This document shows, piece after piece, positions 1 to 6,870 of a stretch of 64,000 nucleotides of DNA. This DNA comes from an uncultured Megasphaera sp. Lineage in GTDB: Bacteria; Bacillota; Negativicutes; Veillonellales; Megasphaeraceae. The notes under the pieces were generated by a model, which had not been told where the DNA came from, searched no databases, and worked only from the letters and a program-made list of their open reading frames with translations. The position numbers were made by a program, and so were the translations under genes. Position 1 is the first letter of the stretch, and each line of letters begins with the position of its first letter. The stretch lies in the NCBI GenBank assembly GCA_934202965.1, contig CAKPYN010000003.1, positions 123,348 to 187,347 on the forward strand. Direction: 5' to 3'.

Positions 1-2
1 GC

Positions 3-305
3 AAGGGGACACATGAGCTGATTCGAAAAGGAGCTATCTTACTTACGCAGGCTGAAGATATTTTACAAGAATATGGGTGGGACCAAACACAACGTTCCCC
101 GGTTTCTCGTCATTACACACACGCTCTAACGCTAGAAGAATCGGCCGTTTTAAATGCGCTTTCGTACGATGAAGCCATATCACGTGAAATGTTAACGCTT
201 AAAACGCAATTTACGCCTGCTCAACTTAGTCCGATTTTATTAAAATTACAGCTTCAAGGACTTGTAGAAGAAATACATACGCTGTTTATAAAAAAAGATG
301 GGTAG
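3..305 (+). CDS. dprA: DNA-processing protein DprA, C-terminal part
   Basis: This is the 3' end of a gene that begins before the window; the open frame runs from the first bases to a TAG at 303-305. It reads KGTHELIRKGAILLTQ and then EDIL, matching the end of the Rossmann-fold single-strand DNA-binding core of DprA (usual form GTNxLIxxGAxLV). About 60 further residues resemble the winged-helix tail seen in many DprA proteins. DprA loads RecA on incoming single-stranded DNA during natural transformation. The comEA and comEC genes further along fit a competence role. Only the C-terminus can be judged. Confidence 0.85.
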   Translation, partial: KGTHELIRKGAILLTQAEDILQEYGWDQTQRSPVSRHYTHALTLEESAVLNALSYDEAISREMLTLKTQFTPAQLSPILLKLQLQGLVEEIHTLFIKKDG

Positions 306-319
306 AACTATAGTAAATA

Positions 320-328
320 TGGTATAAT
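320..328 (+). promoter_or_regulatory. Extended -10 promoter of the hybrid-binding exonuclease gene
   Basis: TGGTATAAT is a perfect TATAAT at 323-328 with the upstream TG of an extended -10 element, 15 bp after the dprA stop. No good -35 is visible, which is usual for extended -10 promoters. It would start transcription about 40 bp before the ATG at 376, which has an AGTGAGG ribosome site. Confidence 0.55.
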
Positions 329-375
329 GATATTTATTTCAACTAATACCATGTGTATACAGTGAGGAATCTGTT

Positions 376-1386
376 ATGAAGTTTTATGCTATTAGTGCTG
401 GCCGTAAAACCGGCATCTTTACAAAACAGCAAGAATACACACAATATACGGCTAATTTTAGCGGTGTTTGCGCCAAAGCTTTCTCCACCAAACGTGAAGC
501 TCTTATTTGGCTTAACAACAAAAAAGAAGCCGGCCTTCTATCCACAACGCCGATGAAAACGCTTTCTACGCATACGATGTCTAAGCGGTACTATGCTATC
601 AGTCATGGCCGTAAAACCGGCATTTTCACGAATGCGGCATGTTATTATTCATATACACAAGGATTTAAAGGCGCGCGTGCCAAAAGTTTTCACAGTTACC
701 AAGCTGCTAAATCCTGGCTACATCAGGAACATGCCTGTCATACTGCGTTTACTAAAGATACTTCGTCCCTTTATTTTCATTCTTCTGCACAAAAAAAAGC
801 ACTCCAACAGCATATTCGCCTTTCTCATAAAGTAAAAAACCATATCAGCACGTTAGATGCTCGTCGGGTATTCGCATTAGATATCGAATTAACGAGTCTG
901 CTTTCTACTGCAGAAATACTGCAGGTCTCTATCGTAAATGGATTGGGACAGGTACTATTCAACAACTATTTTCGTCCGGAAACCGTTACTTCCTGGGATG
1001 AAACAATTACGATTCACCATATTACACCTTCTATGGTAGCTAATAAACCGACATTTCATACCGCCGTTTCTACGTTAACGCAATTATTTGCCAATGCACA
1101 GTTAATTATTGGCTACAGTACCATGCAAGACATCGGTCATTTGCATAAATTTGGCGTACAATTTCCTCACGCTCCCATTTATTTTGATGCCGGAGATGCA
1201 TATTCGTTTGTGCATATGGATACATTACATCCTCGTACATATGCTAAATTAAAAGCGTGTGCTGCCTATTACGGATATACCGATGAAAATTGGCATAACA
1301 GCCTTGCTGATACCCATGCTACGCTATATTGTTTTTACGCCATGTTAAATGACCGTAATGCCTTATTTCGTCTCCTGTCTTTTTAG
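376..1386 (+). CDS. Exonuclease with two N-terminal RNase H1-type hybrid-binding domains
   Basis: The 336-residue protein starts with two copies of the caulimovirus viroplasmin/RNase H1 N-terminal domain (about residues 1-50 and 71-116). Each has FYAISAGRKTGIF or YYAISHGRKTGIF and a later AK(A/S)F element. This small fold binds RNA/DNA hybrids or double-stranded RNA in RNase H1. After a linker comes a DEDDh 3'-5' exonuclease domain of the DNA polymerase III epsilon type: D169-I-E171 is Exo I, the Asp of STMQDIGHL fits Exo II, and H307-N-S-L-A-D312 fits Exo III. No RNase H catalytic domain is present. The protein probably trims nucleic acid at RNA/DNA hybrids, but the substrate is unproven. 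ATG 376 follows AGTGAGG. Confidence 0.82.
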   Translation: MKFYAISAGRKTGIFTKQQEYTQYTANFSGVCAKAFSTKREALIWLNNKKEAGLLSTTPMKTLSTHTMSKRYYAISHGRKTGIFTNAACYYSYTQGFKGARAKSFHSYQAAKSWLHQEHACHTAFTKDTSSLYFHSSAQKKALQQHIRLSHKVKNHISTLDARRVFALDIELTSLLSTAEILQVSIVNGLGQVLFNNYFRPETVTSWDETITIHHITPSMVANKPTFHTAVSTLTQLFANAQLIIGYSTMQDIGHLHKFGVQFPHAPIYFDAGDAYSFVHMDTLHPRTYAKLKACAAYYGYTDENWHNSLADTHATLYCFYAMLNDRNALFRLLSF

Positions 1387-1420
1387 TACCTTACAGAATC
1401 TATCAACCGCATATATACAG

Positions 1421-1455
1421 AAAAGGCCGCATCTTTCTCAAGACGCGGTCTTTTT
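1421..1455. terminator. Bidirectional intrinsic terminator
   Basis: A 15-bp stem with a TCTC loop (AAAAGGCCGCATCTT pairing with AAGACGCGGTCTTTT, with G.T and A.C imperfections) is followed by T-runs on both strands. It lies between the convergent exonuclease gene and the crotonase gene and can serve both. Confidence 0.85.
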
Positions 1456-1479
1456 GTATAATCTTAGTTAAGGGAAAAC

Positions 1480-2262
1480 TTATTTGCCTTCAAATGTCGG
1501 TTTACGTTTTTCAATAAACGCTTTCATGCCTTCTTTTTGATCTGCTGTTGCAAAACAAAGACCAAATACTTCTGCTTCATAAGAAATACCAGTTACGACA
1601 TCACAGTTAATACCACGGTTAATAGCTGCTTTAGCAAGCTGTACAGCGACAGGAGCTTTCTTCGTGATAGTCTTAGCAACTTTCATAACTACATCCATCA
1701 ATTCAGCTTGTGGAACAACTTTATTAACCAAACCAATGCGAAGTGCTTCTTGTGCATCAATAATATTAGCCGTATAAATCAATTCTTTAGCATGACCACG
1801 ACCAACAACACGAGTTAAACGCTGTGTGCCACCAAAGCCCGGTGTAATACCAAGACCAACTTCGGGCTGACCAAATTTAGCATTTTCAGATGCATAGCGA
1901 ATATCACAAGCGCAGGCTAATTCGCAGCCACCGCCTAATGCGAAGCCATTTACAGCAGCGATAACCGGCTGCGGAAGGTTTTCAATTTCTGTGAAAATAT
2001 TTTGACCTACCTGTCCCCATACACGACCTTCAACAGCATTTTTAGTAGACATTTCAACAATATCAGCACCCGCAACAAAAGATTTTTCACCGGCACCGGT
2101 AATAATAACGACTTGAACTGCTTTATCAACAGCAATTTTTTCTACAACATCTTTTAATTCCGTCAACGTTGCCAAATTCAGTGCATTTAATGCTTTAGGA
2201 CGATTGATTGCAATCGTTGCAACACCATTTTCCACTGTATAATTGATATTTTCGTATGCCAT
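1480..2262 (-). CDS. crt: Enoyl-CoA hydratase / crotonase (3-hydroxybutyryl-CoA dehydratase)
   Basis: This 260-residue protein has the normal length of a soluble crotonase. It carries the oxyanion-hole segments KSFVAGADI and NGFALGGGCELA, and the two catalytic glutamates fall in GGGCELA and GQPEVGLGITPG. It dehydrates 3-hydroxybutyryl-CoA to crotonyl-CoA in the cytoplasm, as in butyrate and caproate formation. The next gene upstream is the matching 3-hydroxybutyryl-CoA dehydrogenase, so two successive steps sit side by side. A strong AGGAGG precedes the ATG at 2262. Exact chain-length preference cannot be read from sequence. Confidence 0.95.
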   Translation of the reverse strand: MAYENINYTVENGVATIAINRPKALNALNLATLTELKDVVEKIAVDKAVQVVIITGAGEKSFVAGADIVEMSTKNAVEGRVWGQVGQNIFTEIENLPQPVIAAVNGFALGGGCELACACDIRYASENAKFGQPEVGLGITPGFGGTQRLTRVVGRGHAKELIYTANIIDAQEALRIGLVNKVVPQAELMDVVMKVAKTITKKAPVAVQLAKAAINRGINCDVVTGISYEAEVFGLCFATADQKEGMKAFIEKRKPTFEGK

Positions 2263-2334
2263 AATAATAACCTCCTAAGATTGGACACTATTTGTAGTAT
2301 GTTTGGACACATGCTGCATGCTTATGGCAAACAA

Positions 2335-2354
2335 GGGCGTGATTTCTCACGCCC
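2335..2354 (-). terminator. Hairpin downstream of hbd, possible weak terminator
   Basis: GGGCGTGA-GAAA-TCACGCCC is a perfect 8-bp stem on the minus strand, followed by TTGTTTG. It sits between hbd and crt and may attenuate readthrough. The T-run is poor, so it could also only protect the hbd mRNA end. Confidence 0.4.
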
Positions 2355-2383
2355 ACTGTCTGCGGAGCACATTTTGCTCAATA

Positions 2384-3244
2384 TTATTTTGTATAATCGT
2401 AGAAGCCTTTACCTGTTTTGCGGCCAAGGTAGCCAGCGTTAACATATTTTTTGAGGAGTGGGCATGGACGATATTTCGGATCGCCGAAGCCATCATACAG
2501 AACTTCCATGATGTGAAGAACAACATCGTTACCAATCAAATCGCTCAAAGCCAATGGTCCCATTGGATGGTTGAATCCCAGTTTGCAAACGGTATCAATA
2601 TCTTCTTTAGATGCAACACCTTCCATCAAAGCCTGAATAGCTTCATTAATCATCGGGATAACGACACGATTGCCAACGAAGCCTGGGAAGTCAGCAACTT
2701 TTACAGGAGATTTACCCAATTCCGTCGCTGTTTCCTGAACTTTTTTGAATGTGTCATCAGATGTTGCAATACCATTGATTAATTCGATCAATTTCATAAC
2801 CGGAGCTGGGTTAAAGAAATGCATGCCAATAACTTTGTCCGGACGTTTTGTAGCTGCGCCGATCTGCGTAATAGCCAAAGAAGAAGTGTTACTTGCCAAA
2901 ATAGTATGTTCCGGGCAAAGTTCATCTAATTCTTTAAAAATAGCAGATTTAATTTTCAAATCTTCAATAGCTGCTTCAACAACCAGATCAATGTCAGCCA
3001 TGTTTTCTTTTGTACGAGTTACAAAGCCAGATACGCGAGCCATAGCTGCATCTTTATCTTCCTGTGTCATTTTTCCTTTAGCAACTAATTTTGTTAAAGA
3101 TTTATCAATTTTAGCTTTGCCGCCAGCAACGAATTCATCTTTGATATCATTCAAAACAACTTCGCAACCATGTGTAGCAAAGACTTGCGCAATACCGGAA
3201 CCCATTGTACCTGCACCAATTACCATTACTTTTTTACAAAACAT
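2384..3244 (-). CDS. hbd: 3-hydroxybutyryl-CoA dehydrogenase
   Basis: The 286-residue protein begins FCKKVMVIGAGTMGSGIAQ, a textbook NAD(P)-binding Rossmann motif. It continues with the signature GMHFFNPAPVMKLIE, which carries the catalytic His, and a C-terminal dimerisation domain ending GRKTGKGFYDY. It reduces acetoacetyl-CoA to 3-hydroxybutyryl-CoA for the crotonase encoded next to it. I chose the ATG at 3244 rather than one 12 codons upstream because AAGGAGG lies 9 bp before it and the Rossmann motif then starts at the expected place. Confidence 0.95.
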   Translation of the reverse strand: MFCKKVMVIGAGTMGSGIAQVFATHGCEVVLNDIKDEFVAGGKAKIDKSLTKLVAKGKMTQEDKDAAMARVSGFVTRTKENMADIDLVVEAAIEDLKIKSAIFKELDELCPEHTILASNTSSLAITQIGAATKRPDKVIGMHFFNPAPVMKLIELINGIATSDDTFKKVQETATELGKSPVKVADFPGFVGNRVVIPMINEAIQALMEGVASKEDIDTVCKLGFNHPMGPLALSDLIGNDVVLHIMEVLYDGFGDPKYRPCPLLKKYVNAGYLGRKTGKGFYDYTK

Positions 3245-3337
3245 GTTTAACTCCTCCTTAATCAGCGTGATTTTTTTCACGTTATTATTTTCAAAACCTC
3301 ACGCTGTTTCAAATAAGATGCACTGCTTACATCCATA

Positions 3338-3343
3338 AGTATA
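3338..3343 (-). promoter_or_regulatory. Candidate -10 box for hbd
   Basis: TATACT preceded by TGA (extended -10) lies about 95 bp upstream of the hbd start in the 272-bp gap 3245-3516. No convincing -35 accompanies it. The rest of the gap is A+T-rich, with only the hairpin described next and no open frame that looks coding. Confidence 0.4.
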
Positions 3344-3353
3344 TCACATTTTA

Positions 3354-3389
3354 TAAAAAAATCTACTAAAAAGCGCTGTTATTTTTAGT
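3354..3389 (-). terminator. Candidate terminator after the FGGY kinase gene
   Basis: ACTAAAAA pairs with TTTTTAGT across a short loop, followed on the minus strand by AGATTTTTTT. The stem is A/T-only and therefore weak, but the position (about 130 bp after the kinase stop) and T-run fit a terminator separating it from hbd. Confidence 0.4.
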
Positions 3390-3516
3390 TTTTTTCATAT
3401 TATATATATCTTTTACGCTATGATAGGCCAAGTCAAATGCGGTTTTTGCATTATTCGATACGTTTACATCATTAAACTTTGTTCTATTATGAACTTTTAT
3501 CATGCAGTAAATGAAA

Positions 3517-5052
3517 TTATACTGGTGTACCCATTGTAATTTCTGTATTCAACGCCTTTAGCATCTTATTTCGTTTCATATATAGTTCACGATATAACAT
3601 GGTATGTTCTTGATTTGGTTTATACGTATCTTTTACCATAAATTGTCGCTGTAATGCCTGTTTTAAATCAGAAATATCTCCAATACTATAGGCTGCAACA
3701 AGACAATTCGTCGGCACAGCACCGCCGGCTACTTCCAACGTAACGACGTTTGTATCCAGCATGTCTGCCTTGATTTGGTTCCACAATGCATCATGACTGC
3801 CGCCTTCCGTAACAGTCAGTTGCGTTAAATCAATACCTGCATGACGATAACGATCCGTAATTTCCATATAATCATAACCAATGCCTTCTAAGACGCTGCG
3901 CCACATCGCTCCTTGATCAGAATCCAACGTAAGTCCCGTAAATGTACCTCGTACATGTGGAAATTCACCGTTTCCACCCGTTAAATACGGAATAAACAGA
4001 GTACCATTGCATCCCGCAGGATGGCGTGAAGCCAACTCATCCAACGTACTATAATAATTATCTTCTTCATGACGGCTAATACTATCTTTAAACCAGCGCA
4101 AGGCTAGCCCGCCTGTGCGCACCATTCCCCAATAAAAATACGTTCCCGGCAATGTCCCTGAATTAAAAATCAGACCGCTTCCCGGTACAGAAAGTTCTGG
4201 GATAATACCATCCGTTGCCGCACAAAACATGGCACACGTGCCAGCTACATCCACAGCCCGTCCTGCTTCTAAAATACCACTTCCCATCATAGATTCCATC
4301 GTATCACCCGCACCGGCACAAATAGGAATCCCTGCCGGAAAGCCCGTTTCCAAGGCATCTTCCTCACGTAATGTGCCAATAATATCCCAGGGTTTTACAA
4401 TCTTGGGCAGATATGCTGCATCAATTCCTAAAAGATGAAGCTGTTCAGAAGACCAGCGTTTTTCCATAACATGATAGCCCAATCCCCAACCGGACATCAT
4501 CCCCCAATCGATAAACGCATCTTCACCACGTAATCCAGCTAAATGCATCAAAACGTAGGGACAATTGTGAACAAACTTAACGCCTTTTTCACGCCATGCC
4601 GGAATATGTTTCATGAACCACCGTGCAAACATAGCCGGAAACATAACATTGGGCTCTGCATTTCCCGTTTCTTTTGCCCAAATAGAATACTGTTTGCGTT
4701 TTAATGCTTCTACATCTTCTGCTGTACGACTATCTAAATAGTTGATATATGGTGTAATCGCATTTCCCTCAGCATCAATCCCAGCTATGCCGCAAATAAT
4801 GCCATCTCCCATAATTGCTCGTACTGCCGTAACATCTAATCCTTTTTCCCGCATTTGCCGGCTGCATGAATCCATACATTGTTTGATAAGCCGATAGTAT
4901 TCATCAACATCCATCTGAACCCATCCCGGATGAGGATAATATAATGTCGTTTTAGCTGTATCCATAGCCACACACTGCATCGACTCATCATATACGGCAA
5001 CTTTTACACTTTGCGTTCCTGCATCAAATCCCAAATAATAGTTTGTATTCAT
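3517..5052 (-). CDS. FGGY-family carbohydrate kinase
   Basis: This 511-residue sugar kinase has the two-lobed actin-like ATPase fold. YYLGFDAGTQSVKVAVYD is the N-terminal phosphate-binding loop, GAGDTMESMMGSG and VAGTCAMF are the second-lobe phosphate loop, and TEGGSHDALWNQIKADM is the C-terminal FGGY signature. The length fits the xylulokinase/ribulokinase/erythritol-kinase range, but the substrate cannot be named. It stands alone behind an FMN riboswitch with its own terminator, so its expression should fall when FMN is plentiful. A D-ribulose kinase would make ribulose 5-phosphate, a riboflavin precursor; this is inference. The ATG at 5052 follows GGCGGG. An upstream in-frame extension would run through the terminator and is rejected. 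Confidence 0.9.
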   Translation of the reverse strand: MNTNYYLGFDAGTQSVKVAVYDESMQCVAMDTAKTTLYYPHPGWVQMDVDEYYRLIKQCMDSCSRQMREKGLDVTAVRAIMGDGIICGIAGIDAEGNAITPYINYLDSRTAEDVEALKRKQYSIWAKETGNAEPNVMFPAMFARWFMKHIPAWREKGVKFVHNCPYVLMHLAGLRGEDAFIDWGMMSGWGLGYHVMEKRWSSEQLHLLGIDAAYLPKIVKPWDIIGTLREEDALETGFPAGIPICAGAGDTMESMMGSGILEAGRAVDVAGTCAMFCAATDGIIPELSVPGSGLIFNSGTLPGTYFYWGMVRTGGLALRWFKDSISRHEEDNYYSTLDELASRHPAGCNGTLFIPYLTGGNGEFPHVRGTFTGLTLDSDQGAMWRSVLEGIGYDYMEITDRYRHAGIDLTQLTVTEGGSHDALWNQIKADMLDTNVVTLEVAGGAVPTNCLVAAYSIGDISDLKQALQRQFMVKDTYKPNQEHTMLYRELYMKRNKMLKALNTEITMGTPV

Positions 5053-5082
5053 TCTTGTACCCGCCTTTCTATCTTGCGGCAC

Positions 5083-5109
5083 AAAAAAAGACTGGCATGC
5101 CAGTCTTTT
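5083..5109 (-). terminator. Riboswitch-controlled intrinsic terminator
   Basis: AAAAGACTGGC-ATGCC-AGTC-TTTT forms a palindromic stem followed by a T-run, 31 bp before the kinase ATG. Its 5' arm AAAGACT is exactly complementary to AGTCTTT, the 5' arm of P1 of the FMN aptamer. This gives a simple choice between P1 plus terminator (FMN bound) and antiterminator (FMN absent). Confidence 0.85.
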
Positions 5110-5150
5110 ACTCATGAGAAATGCACAGCAAATACACTTGCTATGCTTGC

Positions 5151-5282
5151 GTCTTTTCCCATCCAGACTATACTGTCGGTTTCGGAATTACACCGAATCA
5201 GCTCCCAAATAAGGAGGTTGCGGACTATTACCACCGGTCAGGAATACGAAAGGATTTTCCCTTCTCACCATGCCTCAAAGAC
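5151..5282 (-). ncRNA. FMN riboswitch (RFN element)
   Basis: On the minus strand the leader carries the RFN core: GAGGCATGGTGA, ACCGGTGGTAATAGTCCGC, GATTCGGTGTAATTCCGAAACC and GTATAGTCTGGATGGGA. It is closed by P1 (GTCTTT at 5277-5282 with AAAGAC at 5151-5156). RFN elements bind FMN and normally control riboflavin synthesis or uptake genes. Here the only gene downstream before the next promoter is an FGGY sugar kinase. Confidence 0.95.
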
Positions 5283-5313
5283 TAACTATGATATACAATT
5301 TGTTTATACATAT

Positions 5314-5342
5314 ATCATACTCCAAGCATATATAAAAAACAA
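5314..5342 (-). promoter_or_regulatory. Promoter of the FMN riboswitch / kinase transcript
   Basis: TTGTTT (5337-5342), a 17-bp spacer and TATGAT (5314-5319) on the minus strand place the transcription start about 25 bp before the riboswitch P1. Confidence 0.7.
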
Positions 5343-5389
5343 GTGTGTCCTATTATAAAAACAGAACACACTATTGTCATATTTTTTAT

Positions 5390-5983
5390 TTAATTGTGAC
5401 AGTCCTTTACAAGACCACCCAATTTATTCATCAATCCTGTTGTTGATTTATCCGGCTTGGGAAACCGCCGCAATGTCGTCATCGCTTCTACATAACACAA
5501 ATATGCATCTATCATTGTTTCTGCCTTTAGCAAGGTATCACGATTGATGTGTTCTATCAAAGATACATCATGCTGTTCAAATCGATGGATAATGTCATAC
5601 AATTCTGTAAAATTCTGCGTTCGTTTCGTATACGTACAAAAAAAACAATATCCTAATACAGCGTCGCATTTTTCCTTTAAACTAGTCATACCCACATGCT
5701 GGTACTCTTGATACTCTTGTTGCAGGCGATGAATCCAATTATCCAACACACCTTCAAAAAAAGCAAATAACGCAAGCAATGCCACCCGCTGATACCGCCG
5801 ACATAAATAGTTGCCCTTTTTCGTGTTTCGTTCTTCATGCATACGGGCACGTTTTTTTAATGAACAATAATCTTTCCATAACTCTTCATAAATAGAAGCA
5901 TGGAGCATATCAATATCACCATTTTTAAAAATAGTAACATCTATTTTTGCTTTCATATAAAACTTCCAGCTGCCTTCCTTCAT
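5390..5983 (-). CDS. Hypothetical protein downstream of mscL
   Basis: I do not recognise this 197-residue protein. It is Lys/Arg-rich and mostly helical in character, with one more hydrophobic stretch (VALLALFAFFEGVLDNWI, around residues 68-85) that could be a buried helix rather than a membrane segment. There is no signal peptide. It begins 2 bp after the mscL stop and so probably forms the last gene of a yerC-mscL transcript. An alternative ATG 9 codons in (MKAKIDV) is preceded by a GGAAG and may be the true start. No function is proposed. Confidence 0.6.
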   Translation of the reverse strand: MKEGSWKFYMKAKIDVTIFKNGDIDMLHASIYEELWKDYCSLKKRARMHEERNTKKGNYLCRRYQRVALLALFAFFEGVLDNWIHRLQQEYQEYQHVGMTSLKEKCDAVLGYCFFCTYTKRTQNFTELYDIIHRFEQHDVSLIEHINRDTLLKAETMIDAYLCYVEAMTTLRRFPKPDKSTTGLMNKLGGLVKDCHN

Positions 5984-5985
5984 CG

Positions 5986-6432
5986 TTAATTATCTTTTAA
6001 TTCACTGGTACAATGGGGACACCGTGTCGCATCATCAGCAATCGGCATACGGCAATACGGACAAAGCCGTGGTTCCGGAGCTGCTTCTTTCTTGGGAAAT
6101 AACCGGTTAAGCTGTTTTATCACAATAAAAATCGCAAACGCAATAATCAGAAATTCAATCACTGTATTCAAAAACAGTCCATACGCAATAACGGGAACTC
6201 CTTGTGACTGTGCTTCAGCTAGTGACGATGGATGCTGTGTTGTACTCAGTGCAATAAAAAAATCAGAAAAATCAATTCCGCCAATCAATACGCCTAATGG
6301 CGGCATAATCACGTTACTAACCAATGAACTGACAATTTTCCCAAAGGCAGCTCCAATGACAACACCAACGGCCATATCAATGACATTGCCGCGCATAGCA
6401 AAATTTTTAAATTCTTCAAAGAAAGCTTTCAT
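5986..6432 (-). CDS. mscL: Large-conductance mechanosensitive channel
   Basis: The 148-residue protein matches MscL over its full length: the amphipathic N-terminus (FFEEFKNFAMRGNVIDMAVGVV), the pore-lining first membrane helix with IGAAFGKIVSSLV, and a second helix (VIEFLIIAFAIFIVIK). It forms a homopentameric plasma-membrane pore that opens under hypo-osmotic shock. The C-terminus carries two CxxC pairs (LCPYC and CPHC), a zinc-ribbon-like tail seen in some Gram-positive MscL proteins. It lies 15 bp after yerC. Confidence 0.96.
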   Translation of the reverse strand: MKAFFEEFKNFAMRGNVIDMAVGVVIGAAFGKIVSSLVSNVIMPPLGVLIGGIDFSDFFIALSTTQHPSSLAEAQSQGVPVIAYGLFLNTVIEFLIIAFAIFIVIKQLNRLFPKKEAAPEPRLCPYCRMPIADDATRCPHCTSELKDN

Positions 6433-6447
6433 CGTATGGTTTCTCCT

Positions 6448-6780
6448 TTATTTTTTCTTTGGGTTTATGTTCAATAACTCTGGATTTTTTTCAGCCATGC
6501 GATCTAAAATTTTTCCATATCCACCGCTGCCATACATCAAACAGCGTTTAATACGGCTAATAGTTGCAGTACTTGCCCCAGTCTTTTTGACAATATCTTC
6601 ATAAATATCGCCGGCTTTCAGCATGCGGGCAACTTCCAGTCGGGCAGCGATTGCCTTCATTTCCTGAATCGTGCATATATCTTCAAAGAACTCGTAGCAT
6701 TCATCTAAATTCCGTAGTTCTAAAATAGCTTCAAAAAGCTGGTCATGAAGGTGATCTTTCAATTTTTCATTGGCACTCAT
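6448..6780 (-). CDS. TrpR-like DNA-binding protein, YerC/YecD family
   Basis: The 110-residue protein is a compact helical TrpR-fold protein. KDHLHDQLFEAILELRN is the dimerisation part, and EDIVKKTGASTATISRIKRCL is a clear helix-turn-helix. The family belongs to the TrpR/YerC superfamily, whose Firmicute members have poorly known targets. I start it at ATG 6780, which has AGGAG at good spacing; the GTG 12 bp upstream is too close to that site. A perfect palindrome and promoter lie directly upstream, suggesting self-control. Confidence 0.9.
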   Translation of the reverse strand: MSANEKLKDHLHDQLFEAILELRNLDECYEFFEDICTIQEMKAIAARLEVARMLKAGDIYEDIVKKTGASTATISRIKRCLMYGSGGYGKILDRMAEKNPELLNINPKKK

Positions 6781-6802
6781 TCGCTGCTTCACTCCTTTTT
6801 AC

Positions 6803-6824
6803 TTTTATACGTTAGCGTATAAAA
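6803..6824. promoter_or_regulatory. Perfect 9-4-9 palindrome, candidate YerC operator
   Basis: TTTTATACG-TTAG-CGTATAAAA is an inverted repeat with perfect 9-bp arms. It lies about 10 bp downstream of the -10 box and 23 bp before the yerC start, where a repressor would block transcription. It has no T-run of terminator type. Binding by YerC is inference. Confidence 0.55.
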
Positions 6825-6833
6825 CATACTTGT

Positions 6834-6862
6834 ATTATATGACAGATTCAAGCGAATGTCGA
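6834..6862 (-). promoter_or_regulatory. Promoter of yerC-mscL operon
   Basis: TCGACA (6857-6862), a 17-bp spacer and a perfect TATAAT (6834-6839) on the minus strand, just outside the polC stop codon. Confidence 0.75.
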
Positions 6863-6870
6863 TAGCCGTA

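Noticed and set aside
2303..2782. Long plus-strand frames opposite hbd, and similar frames opposite polC, comEC, ffh and the atp genes
   Set aside because: They are antisense shadows of well-recognised genes, have no ribosome sites and show no family features.
5053..5115. Longer N-terminus of the FGGY kinase starting at 5115
   Set aside because: It would translate the riboswitch terminator stem and adds residues unlike the family; the ATG at 5052 fits the FGGY start.
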